DNA from: Magnetococcales bacterium | Lineage (GTDB): Bacteria > Pseudomonadota > Magnetococcia > Magnetococcales > Magnetaquicoccaceae | Length of the DNA: 48,092 nt | Assembly: GCA_015231915.1 (NCBI GenBank) | Contig: JADGAR010000027.1 | Span: 1 to 48,092, forward strand | Reading direction: 5' to 3' | In this document: one piece after another, positions 41,490 through 48,092 of the stretch | How positions within the stretch are numbered: the first letter of the stretch is position 1 | Layout: every line of letters begins with the position of its first letter | Made by a program: the position numbers and the translations under genes | The notes under the pieces: generated by a model | Told to the model about the DNA's origin: nothing | Seen by the model: the letters and a program-made list of their open reading frames with translations, nothing else | The model's database searches: none

Positions 41490-44400
41490 TCACTGGGACC
41501 GGCTGCGCAGCTTTCTGACGAATTGCAATAAATCATCCACATAGCCATAGATCACCGGGATCACCAGCAGTGACAGAAAGGTCGAAGTGATCAGCCCGCC
41601 GATCACCACGATGGCCATCGGGGAGCGGAAACTCGGTTCCGCGCCGATGCCCAGGGCCACGGGCAGCATGCCGGCCCCCATGGCGATGGTGGTCATGACG
41701 ATGGGACGCGCCCGCTTGGCACAGGCGTCCAGCAGCGCCTCACGGCGCGGCAACCCCCACTCGGTGCGGGCCACCACCGCATACTCCACCAGGAGGATCG
41801 AGTTCTTGGTGACGATCCCCATGAGCATCAATATACCGATCACCGCCGGCATGGAAAACGAGTTGTGCGTCACCAGCAGGGAGAGAAAGGCGCCACCCAA
41901 GGAAAGCGGCAGCGCGGCCAGAATCGTGACCGGTTGCAAGAAATCGTGAAACAGCAACACCAGCACGATGTAAATGCACAGCACCCCGACGGACATGGCC
42001 GTGCCGAAACCGCCGAACAGCTCCTGCATGCGCTGGGCCTCGCCGTCCGGGGGACGCCGCACCGCCGCAGGGAGATTGACCATGCTCGGCATCCGGTTGA
42101 CCTCGGCCAACACCTCGCCGATCACCCGCTGCTTCAATTCGACGTTGATGGTGCTGTAACGCATCCGGTCCAGCCGGTCCACCTGGGTGGAGCCGCTGCC
42201 CATCTCCACCGTGGCGACGGACTCCATCGGGATGACGCCGTTGCGGGCGGCAACCGGCAGTTGGCGGATGGCGGCCAGGTCGCTGCGCGCCGCAAGGGCC
42301 AGCCGCACCCGGATGGGCACCTGCCGCTCCGGGAGATTGAGTTTTGCCAGTTGCACCTTGAAATCCCCGGCAGTGGCCACCCGTACCGCCTGGGCGATCG
42401 CCTCGCCGGAGACCCCCAGGTCCGCCGCCCTGGCAAAGTCGGGCACGATGTGAACCTCCGGGCGCTCCAGGGTGGCGTTGGAGATGATGTTGCCCACCCC
42501 ACGCAACCGGGAACGGAGATCCTTTTCCAGCGCCAGGGTGGCTTGATGCAGGGCCTCTGCATCGCTGCTGGCCAATACCAGCATCAACTTGACCCCCATG
42601 GCGTTGGCGTTGATGGAGACCCGCGCCCCGGGCAGGGGCTGCAAACGGTCGCGCAGGAGGTTTTCCACCTCTGGCTGTTTGACCCGCTGATGGCGGTCGA
42701 TCAGGTTGACGATCAACGTCGCCTTGCGCACGTCTCCGGTCGCCGTCCCGCCCAATGGTCCGCCGTCCACGCTGGCCGCCGAACCGACTGCGGCGTAGAT
42801 CGAGGTGATCTCCTGGACCGGTTTCAGCAACTCCAACGCCTGCCGGGTGGTGGCCAGGGTGTCGTCCAGGGAGCTGCCCGGCGGCAGTTCCAGGCTCACC
42901 ATGGTCTGGCTGCGATCCGCCGCCGGAACGAACCCCTTGGGCAGCATCGGGGCCAGGGAAACCGACCCGGCGAAGAAGAGCAACGCCCCCAGCATGGTCA
43001 GGCGGGGATGGTCGAGACAGGCGGTCACCATGCGCCGGTAGATTCTCTGCCAGGCCGCCTCCTCCGGGTGCGTGCGGGTGTCGGGACGCAGCAGATGGGC
43101 GCACATCATCGGCGTCAGCAGGCGGGCCACCACCAGCGAGGCCAGAATGGCCGCCACCGAGGTCATGCCGAACGAACGGAAGAACTTGCCGGGAATCCCC
43201 CCCATGAAGGCCGTGGGGAGAAAGACCGCCACCAAAGTCAGGGTGGTGGCAATGACCGCCATGCCGATCTCGTCCGCTGCCTCCAGGGCCGCCTGCAGGG
43301 GGGACTTGCCCATCTTGAGGTGCCGGATGATGTTTTCCACCTCCACGATGGCGTCGTCCACCAGGATGCCCACCACCAAAGCCATGGCAAGCAGGGTCAG
43401 GGTGTCCAGGCTGAAGCCGGCCAGCCGCATCACCAGAAAGGCCGGAATGATGGACAAGGGCAGGGCCGCAGCCGAAATCAACGTGGCGCGCCCGTCGCGC
43501 AGGAACCACCAGACCACGATGATGGCCAACAAGGCCCCTTCGTAGAGCAGTTCCATGGAGCCGCGATAATTGTCCTCTGCCGGGAAAAAGGTGTTGTATG
43601 CCTCCTGGATGGTCACCTGAGGATGACTCCTGGCGAACTCCTCCACCGCCTTGCGTGCCGCGCGCGCCACGGTCACCTCGCTGGATCCTTTCAAACGGGC
43701 GAGTTCGAAACCCACCACCCGTTCCCCGTTGAAGAGCACGATGCTGCTCGGCTCCGCCTTGCCGTCGGTGATGGTGGCAATCTGGCTCAACGGCACCCGG
43801 CGTGTGCCTCCGGGGAGGGGGATCTCCAGTTGCCGCAGATCTTCCACGGATTCGGCGGCGGCCAGGGTGCGGATCGACTGTACCTCGCCGGCGATGTCCC
43901 CGCGTCCCCCCGGGGCATCCCGGCGCACCTGCCGCAACAGCCGGGAGATATCGGCGGCGGTGATCCCCAGAGAGCGCATGCGTGATGGATCCAGATCCAC
44001 CTGGATCTCCCGATCGATCCCCCCCATGCGGTTGAATCTGCCCACGCCCGGAACCGCCAGCATGGCCTTGGCGATGTCGTTGTCCACCAGCCAGGAGAGT
44101 TCCCCTTCGTCCAGTTTGTCGGATTTCACCACGAAGGCGATCATCACGCCGCCCGTGGTGGTGCGCTTGGAGATCACCGGTGTGGTCAGGTCCTGGGGCA
44201 GGTCGGCCCGGGTGGTGTCCACGGCGTTGCGCACCTCGTCCAGGGCCACGTCCGCGTTCTTGTCGATGTTGAATTCGATGAGAATGTTCACCACGCTGTC
44301 GGTCAAGGTGGAACGGATGTGTTCCACCCCGCCCAGCGAGGCCACGGCATCCTCGATCCGGCGTGCCACCTCGGTCTCCAGTTGCGCGGGGGCCGCCCCC

Positions 44401-44555
44401 TCCAGGGTCGCGGTGACCGTGATGATCGGCACCTCGATGTCGGGAAAATTCTGGATCCCCAGACTCCGGAACGAGGCGATACCCAACAACGTCAGCAAAG
44501 TGAACAAAAGAATCGCCGGCACCGGATGCTTGATGGAGAGCGCGGAGAAGTTCAT
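41490..44555 (-). CDS. RND-family efflux pump, inner-membrane permease
   Basis: A 1021-residue HAE1/AcrB-like proton-driven transporter with twelve membrane helices. Visible features are the N-terminal ILLFTLLTLLGIASFRSLGI, the TM4 acidic pair in VVGILVDDAIVEVENIIRH used for proton transfer, and the TM10-12 region (AVIGILMLMGIVTKNSILLV, GMLPVALGIGAEPSFRSP). It overlaps the upstream adaptor gene by 4 bp. The three-gene order OMF-adaptor-permease and the divergent MarR gene suggest drug or toxic-compound export; the substrate is unknown. Confidence 0.95.
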   Translation of the reverse strand: MNFSALSIKHPVPAILLFTLLTLLGIASFRSLGIQNFPDIEVPIITVTATLEGAAPAQLETEVARRIEDAVASLGGVEHIRSTLTDSVVNILIEFNIDKNADVALDEVRNAVDTTRADLPQDLTTPVISKRTTTGGVMIAFVVKSDKLDEGELSWLVDNDIAKAMLAVPGVGRFNRMGGIDREIQVDLDPSRMRSLGITAADISRLLRQVRRDAPGGRGDIAGEVQSIRTLAAAESVEDLRQLEIPLPGGTRRVPLSQIATITDGKAEPSSIVLFNGERVVGFELARLKGSSEVTVARAARKAVEEFARSHPQVTIQEAYNTFFPAEDNYRGSMELLYEGALLAIIVVWWFLRDGRATLISAAALPLSIIPAFLVMRLAGFSLDTLTLLAMALVVGILVDDAIVEVENIIRHLKMGKSPLQAALEAADEIGMAVIATTLTLVAVFLPTAFMGGIPGKFFRSFGMTSVAAILASLVVARLLTPMMCAHLLRPDTRTHPEEAAWQRIYRRMVTACLDHPRLTMLGALLFFAGSVSLAPMLPKGFVPAADRSQTMVSLELPPGSSLDDTLATTRQALELLKPVQEITSIYAAVGSAASVDGGPLGGTATGDVRKATLIVNLIDRHQRVKQPEVENLLRDRLQPLPGARVSINANAMGVKLMLVLASSDAEALHQATLALEKDLRSRLRGVGNIISNATLERPEVHIVPDFARAADLGVSGEAIAQAVRVATAGDFKVQLAKLNLPERQVPIRVRLALAARSDLAAIRQLPVAARNGVIPMESVATVEMGSGSTQVDRLDRMRYSTINVELKQRVIGEVLAEVNRMPSMVNLPAAVRRPPDGEAQRMQELFGGFGTAMSVGVLCIYIVLVLLFHDFLQPVTILAALPLSLGGAFLSLLVTHNSFSMPAVIGILMLMGIVTKNSILLVEYAVVARTEWGLPRREALLDACAKRARPIVMTTIAMGAGMLPVALGIGAEPSFRSPMAIVVIGGLITSTFLSLLVIPVIYGYVDDLLQFVRKLRSRSQ

Positions 44556-45631
44556 GGCTTTTCGGTCTCCTTCACCAGCACCCGATCCCCGTCCTTGAGA
44601 AAGGCCCCGCCGCTGGTCACCACCCTGGCCTGCTCCTCCACACCTGCGAGGATGGCGATCCGCTCACCCCGCCGCTGCCCGGTGGTCACCTTGCGCCGCA
44701 CCACCCGATCCGGGCCGACAAGTTCGAACAGATAGGTGAAACCGTCGGCATTGACGATGGTGGACTGGGGCAGGGTGAGCACCCGTTCCTCCCCCAGCAA
44801 GATCTCTCCCTGGGCGAACATGCCGGCCTGTGCCTCGACTTCGGCGGGGAGATCGAAATAGGCCAGCCCCTTGCGGGTGTTGGGGTCCTGGGTCGGGGCG
44901 ATCTGGCGCAGGATGGCCATGGCGCTCTTGCCGTTGGACAGGGAGAGGGTGGCCTTTTGACCGGCACGGATGCGGGTCGGCTGGGCGGCGGTCAATTCCG
45001 CGCGCCACTCCAGGCGGCCCTGGCGCACCAGGCGGAACAGCTCGCCACCCACCTGGGTCACCGCCCCCAGCGTGGCGTTGCGCGCCGAAATGACCCCGTC
45101 GTCCGCCGCCAGGATGCGGGTCTGGCGCAGACGCACCTCCTCCAGTTCCAGATTGGCCTTGGCGGCAGCCAGGTCGGCCCGGGCCGACTCCTCGCCAATC
45201 AGATACTGGGTGATCTGCTGCTCCGACAACGCCCCGGATCCGGTCACCGCCCTGGCCCGCTCCCCGTTGGCCTGCGCCAGGGCCAGCCCGGCCTGGGCGC
45301 GGGCCACGTTGGCCTTCTGCAGGGCAAGCGTCGCCTTGACGGTGGCATCCGACAGGCGGGCCAGCTCCTGATCCCGCTTCACCACGCTGCCCACGTCCAC
45401 GGACAGGGAGGTGATGGCCAGGCCGCCGATCTCCGCCGCCACGATGGCCTCCTGCCAGGCATGAATGCCGCCGCTCGCCATCAGGGTCTCCGGCCACTGC
45501 TCGGCGACCGGTTGCACGGTGGTCACCGTGAGCACCGCCTTTTCCTCCTGGTTCGGTGGCGCCGCGACCCCCGGAGTCAACGGCACAAGCAGCATGCAGA
45601 CCAGAGGCAACCAAAACCGCGTCTGTTTCAT
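44552..45631 (-). CDS. RND efflux periplasmic adaptor (membrane fusion protein)
   Basis: A 359-residue HlyD/AcrA-like protein. A signal peptide (FWLPLVCMLLVPLTPGVAA) is followed by a split lipoyl domain (VAAEIGGLAITSLSVDVGSV and AADDGVISARNATLGAV) around a coiled-coil hairpin, then a beta-barrel region and a C-terminal domain. There is no lipobox, so it is probably anchored only by its partners. ATGA overlaps at both ends couple it to the outer-membrane factor and permease genes. Confidence 0.93.
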   Translation of the reverse strand: MKQTRFWLPLVCMLLVPLTPGVAAPPNQEEKAVLTVTTVQPVAEQWPETLMASGGIHAWQEAIVAAEIGGLAITSLSVDVGSVVKRDQELARLSDATVKATLALQKANVARAQAGLALAQANGERARAVTGSGALSEQQITQYLIGEESARADLAAAKANLELEEVRLRQTRILAADDGVISARNATLGAVTQVGGELFRLVRQGRLEWRAELTAAQPTRIRAGQKATLSLSNGKSAMAILRQIAPTQDPNTRKGLAYFDLPAEVEAQAGMFAQGEILLGEERVLTLPQSTIVNADGFTYLFELVGPDRVVRRKVTTGQRRGERIAILAGVEEQARVVTSGGAFLKDGDRVLVKETEKP

Positions 45632-47040
45632 CGCTCTTCTCCGGGCGTCCAGCCGCCGCCCAAGGCCTTGTACAGATTGATCCATTGCTGCGCCTCCCGC
45701 CGTTCCAGATCGATGACCGCCCGCTCGGCGCCGATGCTTTTGCGGCGGGCATCCTCCAGGGTCAGCAGGCTGATCCCCCCCTTGTGCCAATGTTCCTGGC
45801 TGGCGGCAAAAAATGCGGCAAATCCCGCTGCCGCCTTGCGGGTGTCCGTGCTCCGCTCCCGGGTGCTCGCCAGATTGACCAGCGCGCTTTCCACCTCCCG
45901 CACCGCATTTGTGACCGCCTGTCGGTAGTTGGCCAGCGCGATGCGTCGTTTCGCCTCGGCGGCCCGCACATTGGCCGCCCGCACCCCGGCGTCGAACACC
46001 GGCAGTTGCAGGGCCGGGCCGAAGCTCCACGGCTGGTTGCGCAACGTGACGCTCCCCATGGCGCTGGAGCTGCTGCCCACGCTTCCCAGCAGGGAGAAAC
46101 GCGGCCAGCGGTTGGCCTCCGCCTCGCCGATCCCGGCGTTGGCCGCCATCAGTTCCGCCTCCGCGCTGGCCAGGTCCGGGCGCTGGCCGAGCAGTTGCGC
46201 CGGCACCATGTTCACCACGAAGGGCGCCATTCTGGGCAGGCGCCCGCGACCGGGTTGCAGGCGTTGTCTCACCTCCGGTTCTTGCAGACCGCTCAATGCC
46301 ACCAATCCCTTGACGGTCGAATCGCACAAACCCTGCTGGGCAATCGCCTGGCTGCGGGCGTCCCCGAGTCCGGCCTCGGCCAGATCCCCTTCGCTGGCGG
46401 CGGTCAATCCGGCCCGGATGGCGGCGCGGGTGGCCTCGACGCTCTTGATGCGGGAGGCGATCTCCTCTTCCATGCTGGTCACCATCCGTTCGCAGCCGCG
46501 CAGATCGGCGTAGAGCGTGGCCACTTCGGCGGCCAGCGCGACTCGCAATCCCTGCAACTCCGCCTCGCGGGCCGCCACCTTGGCCCGCGCCCCCTCGGTG
46601 GCCCGTTTCACCCGCCCGAAGAGATCCAGCTCCCAGCCGGCATCCACCGTCATTCCTGCGGTACTCATGGAGAGCACGGCAGGGTTGGGGTGGTTGCCGC
46701 TCCGGTTGGCCATGCCTCCCAGGGTGACCTGCGGCTTGTCCGTGGCCTGTTGGCCGGTCAGCGCCGCGCGGGCTGCGTCGATGGCCCCTTTCGCCCCTTC
46801 CAGTCCGGGGTGGCGGGCGAGGGTGGCCTCGAGCAGTGCGCTCAAGGCCGGATCTTCGCAGCGCGCCCACCAGTCGGCGGGATTTGGCATGGTGTCACCC
46901 TGGGGCAGGGCGGCCTGCCAGCCGGCGACCGGCACCACTTCTGGCGGCCTGCGGTAGTCCGGTCCCATGACCGCGCAACCGGCCATCATCACCAGGGAGG
47001 AACACAAGCCGAGCAGTCGGCGGGTGGGGGTAACGGGCAT
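45628..47040 (-). CDS. Outer-membrane efflux lipoprotein (NodT/OprM family)
   Basis: A 470-residue TolC-like channel. The N-terminus is a lipoprotein signal with lipobox MAGC (about residues 19-22), then GPDYRRPPEVVP, typical of NodT-family factors. Two related halves with long helices follow (EAELQGLRVALAAEVATLYA; AKRRIALANYRQAVTNAVRE), as expected of the trimeric barrel/tunnel. It is the first gene of the efflux operon and starts 35 bp from the first MarR-type palindrome. Confidence 0.93.
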   Translation of the reverse strand: MPVTPTRRLLGLCSSLVMMAGCAVMGPDYRRPPEVVPVAGWQAALPQGDTMPNPADWWARCEDPALSALLEATLARHPGLEGAKGAIDAARAALTGQQATDKPQVTLGGMANRSGNHPNPAVLSMSTAGMTVDAGWELDLFGRVKRATEGARAKVAAREAELQGLRVALAAEVATLYADLRGCERMVTSMEEEIASRIKSVEATRAAIRAGLTAASEGDLAEAGLGDARSQAIAQQGLCDSTVKGLVALSGLQEPEVRQRLQPGRGRLPRMAPFVVNMVPAQLLGQRPDLASAEAELMAANAGIGEAEANRWPRFSLLGSVGSSSSAMGSVTLRNQPWSFGPALQLPVFDAGVRAANVRAAEAKRRIALANYRQAVTNAVREVESALVNLASTRERSTDTRKAAAGFAAFFAASQEHWHKGGISLLTLEDARRKSIGAERAVIDLERREAQQWINLYKALGGGWTPGEER

Positions 47041-47074
47041 TGCGCGTCCATTCGGGGCGGGTGTGTGGATGAAT

Positions 47075-47094
47075 ATTTATCTTGCAAGATAAAT
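47075..47094. promoter_or_regulatory. Palindromic operator 1 (efflux side)
   Basis: A perfect 20-bp palindrome with core TTTATCTTGCAAGATAAA lies between the efflux operon and the marR gene, 35 bp from the efflux start codon. It shares the core TCTTGCAAGA with the second site. It is the likely binding site for the MarR protein. Confidence 0.75.
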
Positions 47095-47110
47095 TTTTGC
47101 ACGAAGTATA

Positions 47111-47139
47111 TTGACATTTTATCTGTCTTGCAAGATATT
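47111..47139 (+). promoter_or_regulatory. marR promoter overlapping operator 2
   Basis: TTGACA (47111-47116), 17 bp, then GATATT (47134-47139). The spacer holds TCTTGCAAGA (47126-47135), the same core as operator 1, placed so that a bound repressor would block RNA polymerase. Confidence 0.7.
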
Positions 47140-47169
47140 TTTTTCACCATTCAACATTTGGGGGGAATC

Positions 47170-47673
47170 ATGGCGATCTCTGTTCGTGAACTGATTGAGT
47201 TACATAGACAAAACTGGTGCGAGACCTTTGATTCGTTGCTGACTCCCTTTTTCTACACGTTGCATCGTGTGCATGGCAATCTGTTGGGGCAGGCCATGGG
47301 GGTGATGGAGCGGCACGGTTTCAGCCCTTCGGAGTTCGATGTCCTGGCCAGTCTGCGCCGCAGTCCGCCGCCCCACGAGATGACCCCGTCCCAGTTGCAG
47401 CAGGCGCTGTTGATCACTTCCGGGGGGTTGACCAAGATTTTGCAGCAGTTGGAGGGTCGGGGTCTGATCGCGCGTTCCATTGCCCCCGGGGATCGGCGCG
47501 TCAAGCCCGTACACCTGACCGAGGCGGCCTTTCCCGTGGTCGAGGCGGCCATGCGGGAGATGGTCAGCCAGGAGTGCGGGCGGGTTACGACGCTTTTGAC
47601 TGCGGAGGAGATTCAACGCATGACGGAGATACTGGCGAAACTGCTCGTGGATGGGGAGGGGCAGGAGGGGTGA
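47170..47673 (+). CDS. MarR-family transcriptional repressor
   Basis: A 167-residue winged-helix regulator. The DNA-binding part has FSPSEFDVLASLRRSP, MTPSQLQQALLITSGGLTKI as the recognition region and the wing RSIAPGDRRVKPVHLTEA, all typical MarR. It is divergent from the RND operon and two palindromes with the same core lie between them, so it probably represses both itself and the pump until a ligand binds. GGGGG precedes the ATG. Confidence 0.93.
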   Translation: MAISVRELIELHRQNWCETFDSLLTPFFYTLHRVHGNLLGQAMGVMERHGFSPSEFDVLASLRRSPPPHEMTPSQLQQALLITSGGLTKILQQLEGRGLIARSIAPGDRRVKPVHLTEAAFPVVEAAMREMVSQECGRVTTLLTAEEIQRMTEILAKLLVDGEGQEG

Positions 47674-47700
47674 ATACCTCTATTTTTAAACAGTGTAGTA

Positions 47701-47730
47701 TTGACTTTTTTGTGAGATTCTTGCCAGAAT
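47701..47730 (+). promoter_or_regulatory. Possible promoter of the final gene
   Basis: TTGACT and CAGAAT are separated by 18 bp in the A/T-rich gap before the last gene. Confidence 0.35.
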
Positions 47731-47798
47731 ACGCAAAAATTTAAATGTTGGATTTGTGGCGGAATGTAGATCAAAGTATAGAGTCAACGGGGGGCAAC

Positions 47799-48092
47799 AT
47801 GGAGTCTGCCAACCAGCACAACCGGTCACAATACGACACCACGCTGAAGGATTTGTTTCAGCAATTGCCGCAGTGCCTGTTGCAGGCGGTGATGGGGGGC
47901 AGGGCGGTGCGGCATCTGCCCGTGGAGTTCGCCTCCACCATGAAGCGCATTCCGGATCTGGTGTTGTTGATGGAAGACGGCTCCATCGCCCATCTGGAAC
48001 TGCACAGCCAGTCGGAGAACCTGAACTGGCGCATGCTGGGCTATTATTCGTTCATACGCCAGAGTCATCCGGAGTGCCGTCTGGTCCAGAAG
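47799..48092 (+). CDS. Rpn-family recombination-promoting nuclease, N-terminal part (cut by window end)
   Basis: The first 98 residues of an Rpn/YhgA-like protein. The PD-(D/E)XK nuclease core is visible: YDTTLKDLFQQLPQC, then RIPDLVLLMEDGSIAHLELH with Asp and ExH at the metal site, followed by NWRMLGYYSFIRQSHP. The ATG at 47799 follows ACGGGGGG. The frame is open to the window edge, so the C-terminus is unseen. It may be an intact relative of the remnant at 25041-25660. Confidence 0.8.
   Translation, partial: MESANQHNRSQYDTTLKDLFQQLPQCLLQAVMGGRAVRHLPVEFASTMKRIPDLVLLMEDGSIAHLELHSQSENLNWRMLGYYSFIRQSHPECRLVQK

Noticed and set aside
41865-43985. Long plus-strand open frame opposite the RND permease
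   Set aside because: It is an antisense shadow without domain features; the RND permease is unmistakable.
45556-47169. Plus-strand open frame extending the MarR gene upstream over the efflux genes
   Set aside because: It runs antisense to the outer-membrane factor and adaptor genes; the MarR family starts at ATG 47170 after its promoter and operator.
1-48092. Magnetosome (mam/mms) genes or other direct proof of a magnetotactic organism
   Set aside because: None found; the lineage proposal rests only on general gene content and rRNA operon layout.

Overview
The window is about 48 kb of GC-rich DNA from a flagellated, motile proteobacterium. It opens with the end of an rRNA operon (23S tail, 5S, initiator tRNA-Met); this 5S-tRNA-fMet order is common in Alphaproteobacteria and their relatives. 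Together with several flagellins, two FliW copies, type IV pili, CZB-type chemosensing and Rpn-family nucleases, it would fit a magnetotactic-coccus-like lineage (Magnetococcia). That placement is an inference: no magnetosome gene is present.

Layout. 1-400: rRNA/tRNA and a strong terminator. 429-4705 (+): a stand-alone SagB-type dehydrogenase, a double-FHA protein and a REC-REC-GGDEF diguanylate cyclase. 4722-9557 (-): a sigma54-type promoter, pilin pilA, a membrane/TPR protein likely to be a pilin glycosyltransferase, and tex. 9642-14347 (-): an overlapping sulfur and cofactor series running coaBC, dut, an Rrf2 regulator, a MoeB/ThiF enzyme, cysteine synthase and a ThiF-like/TusA fusion. 14508-17841 (+): a three-gene signalling operon of a CheW protein with an inserted zinc-binding CZB domain, a small membrane protein and a hybrid histidine kinase. 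18292-19161: flagellin 1, with a sigma28-type promoter and a long leader. 19171-25081: a TPR/glycosyltransferase-like gene divergent from a tightly overlapping operon of FkbM methyltransferase, nucleotidyltransferase, CysC-like kinase, methyltransferase and C26 amidohydrolase. 25041-26452 (-): a broken Rpn gene and an inositol-monophosphatase-family gene. 26752-38855 (+): the late flagellar block flgK-flgL-fliW-fliC2, fliW-fliC3, flaG-fliD-fliS-fliS-fliT-like, ending in a SAM hydrolase. 38878-41390 (-): a DUF1640-type membrane coiled coil and a chemoreceptor. 41490-47040 (-): an RND tripartite efflux operon, divergent from a marR gene with two palindromic operators. The window ends inside an Rpn nuclease gene.

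The most interesting part is the operon at 21236-25081. Its nucleotidyltransferase, CysC-like kinase, C26 hydrolase and methyltransferase are the set that in Campylobacter jejuni (Cj1416, Cj1415, Cj1417, Cj1419/1420) makes the O-methyl phosphoramidate group of the capsule. Here it lies between flagellin genes and has a sigma54-like promoter resembling those of flgK and fliW2, which suggests a phosphoramidate-type modification of flagellin or another surface glycan. A glutamine kinase (Cj1418 type) is not in the window. A second theme is unusual flagellar structural proteins: a 788-residue flagellin and FlgK share an Ala-rich inserted module, and FlgL carries an internal duplication.
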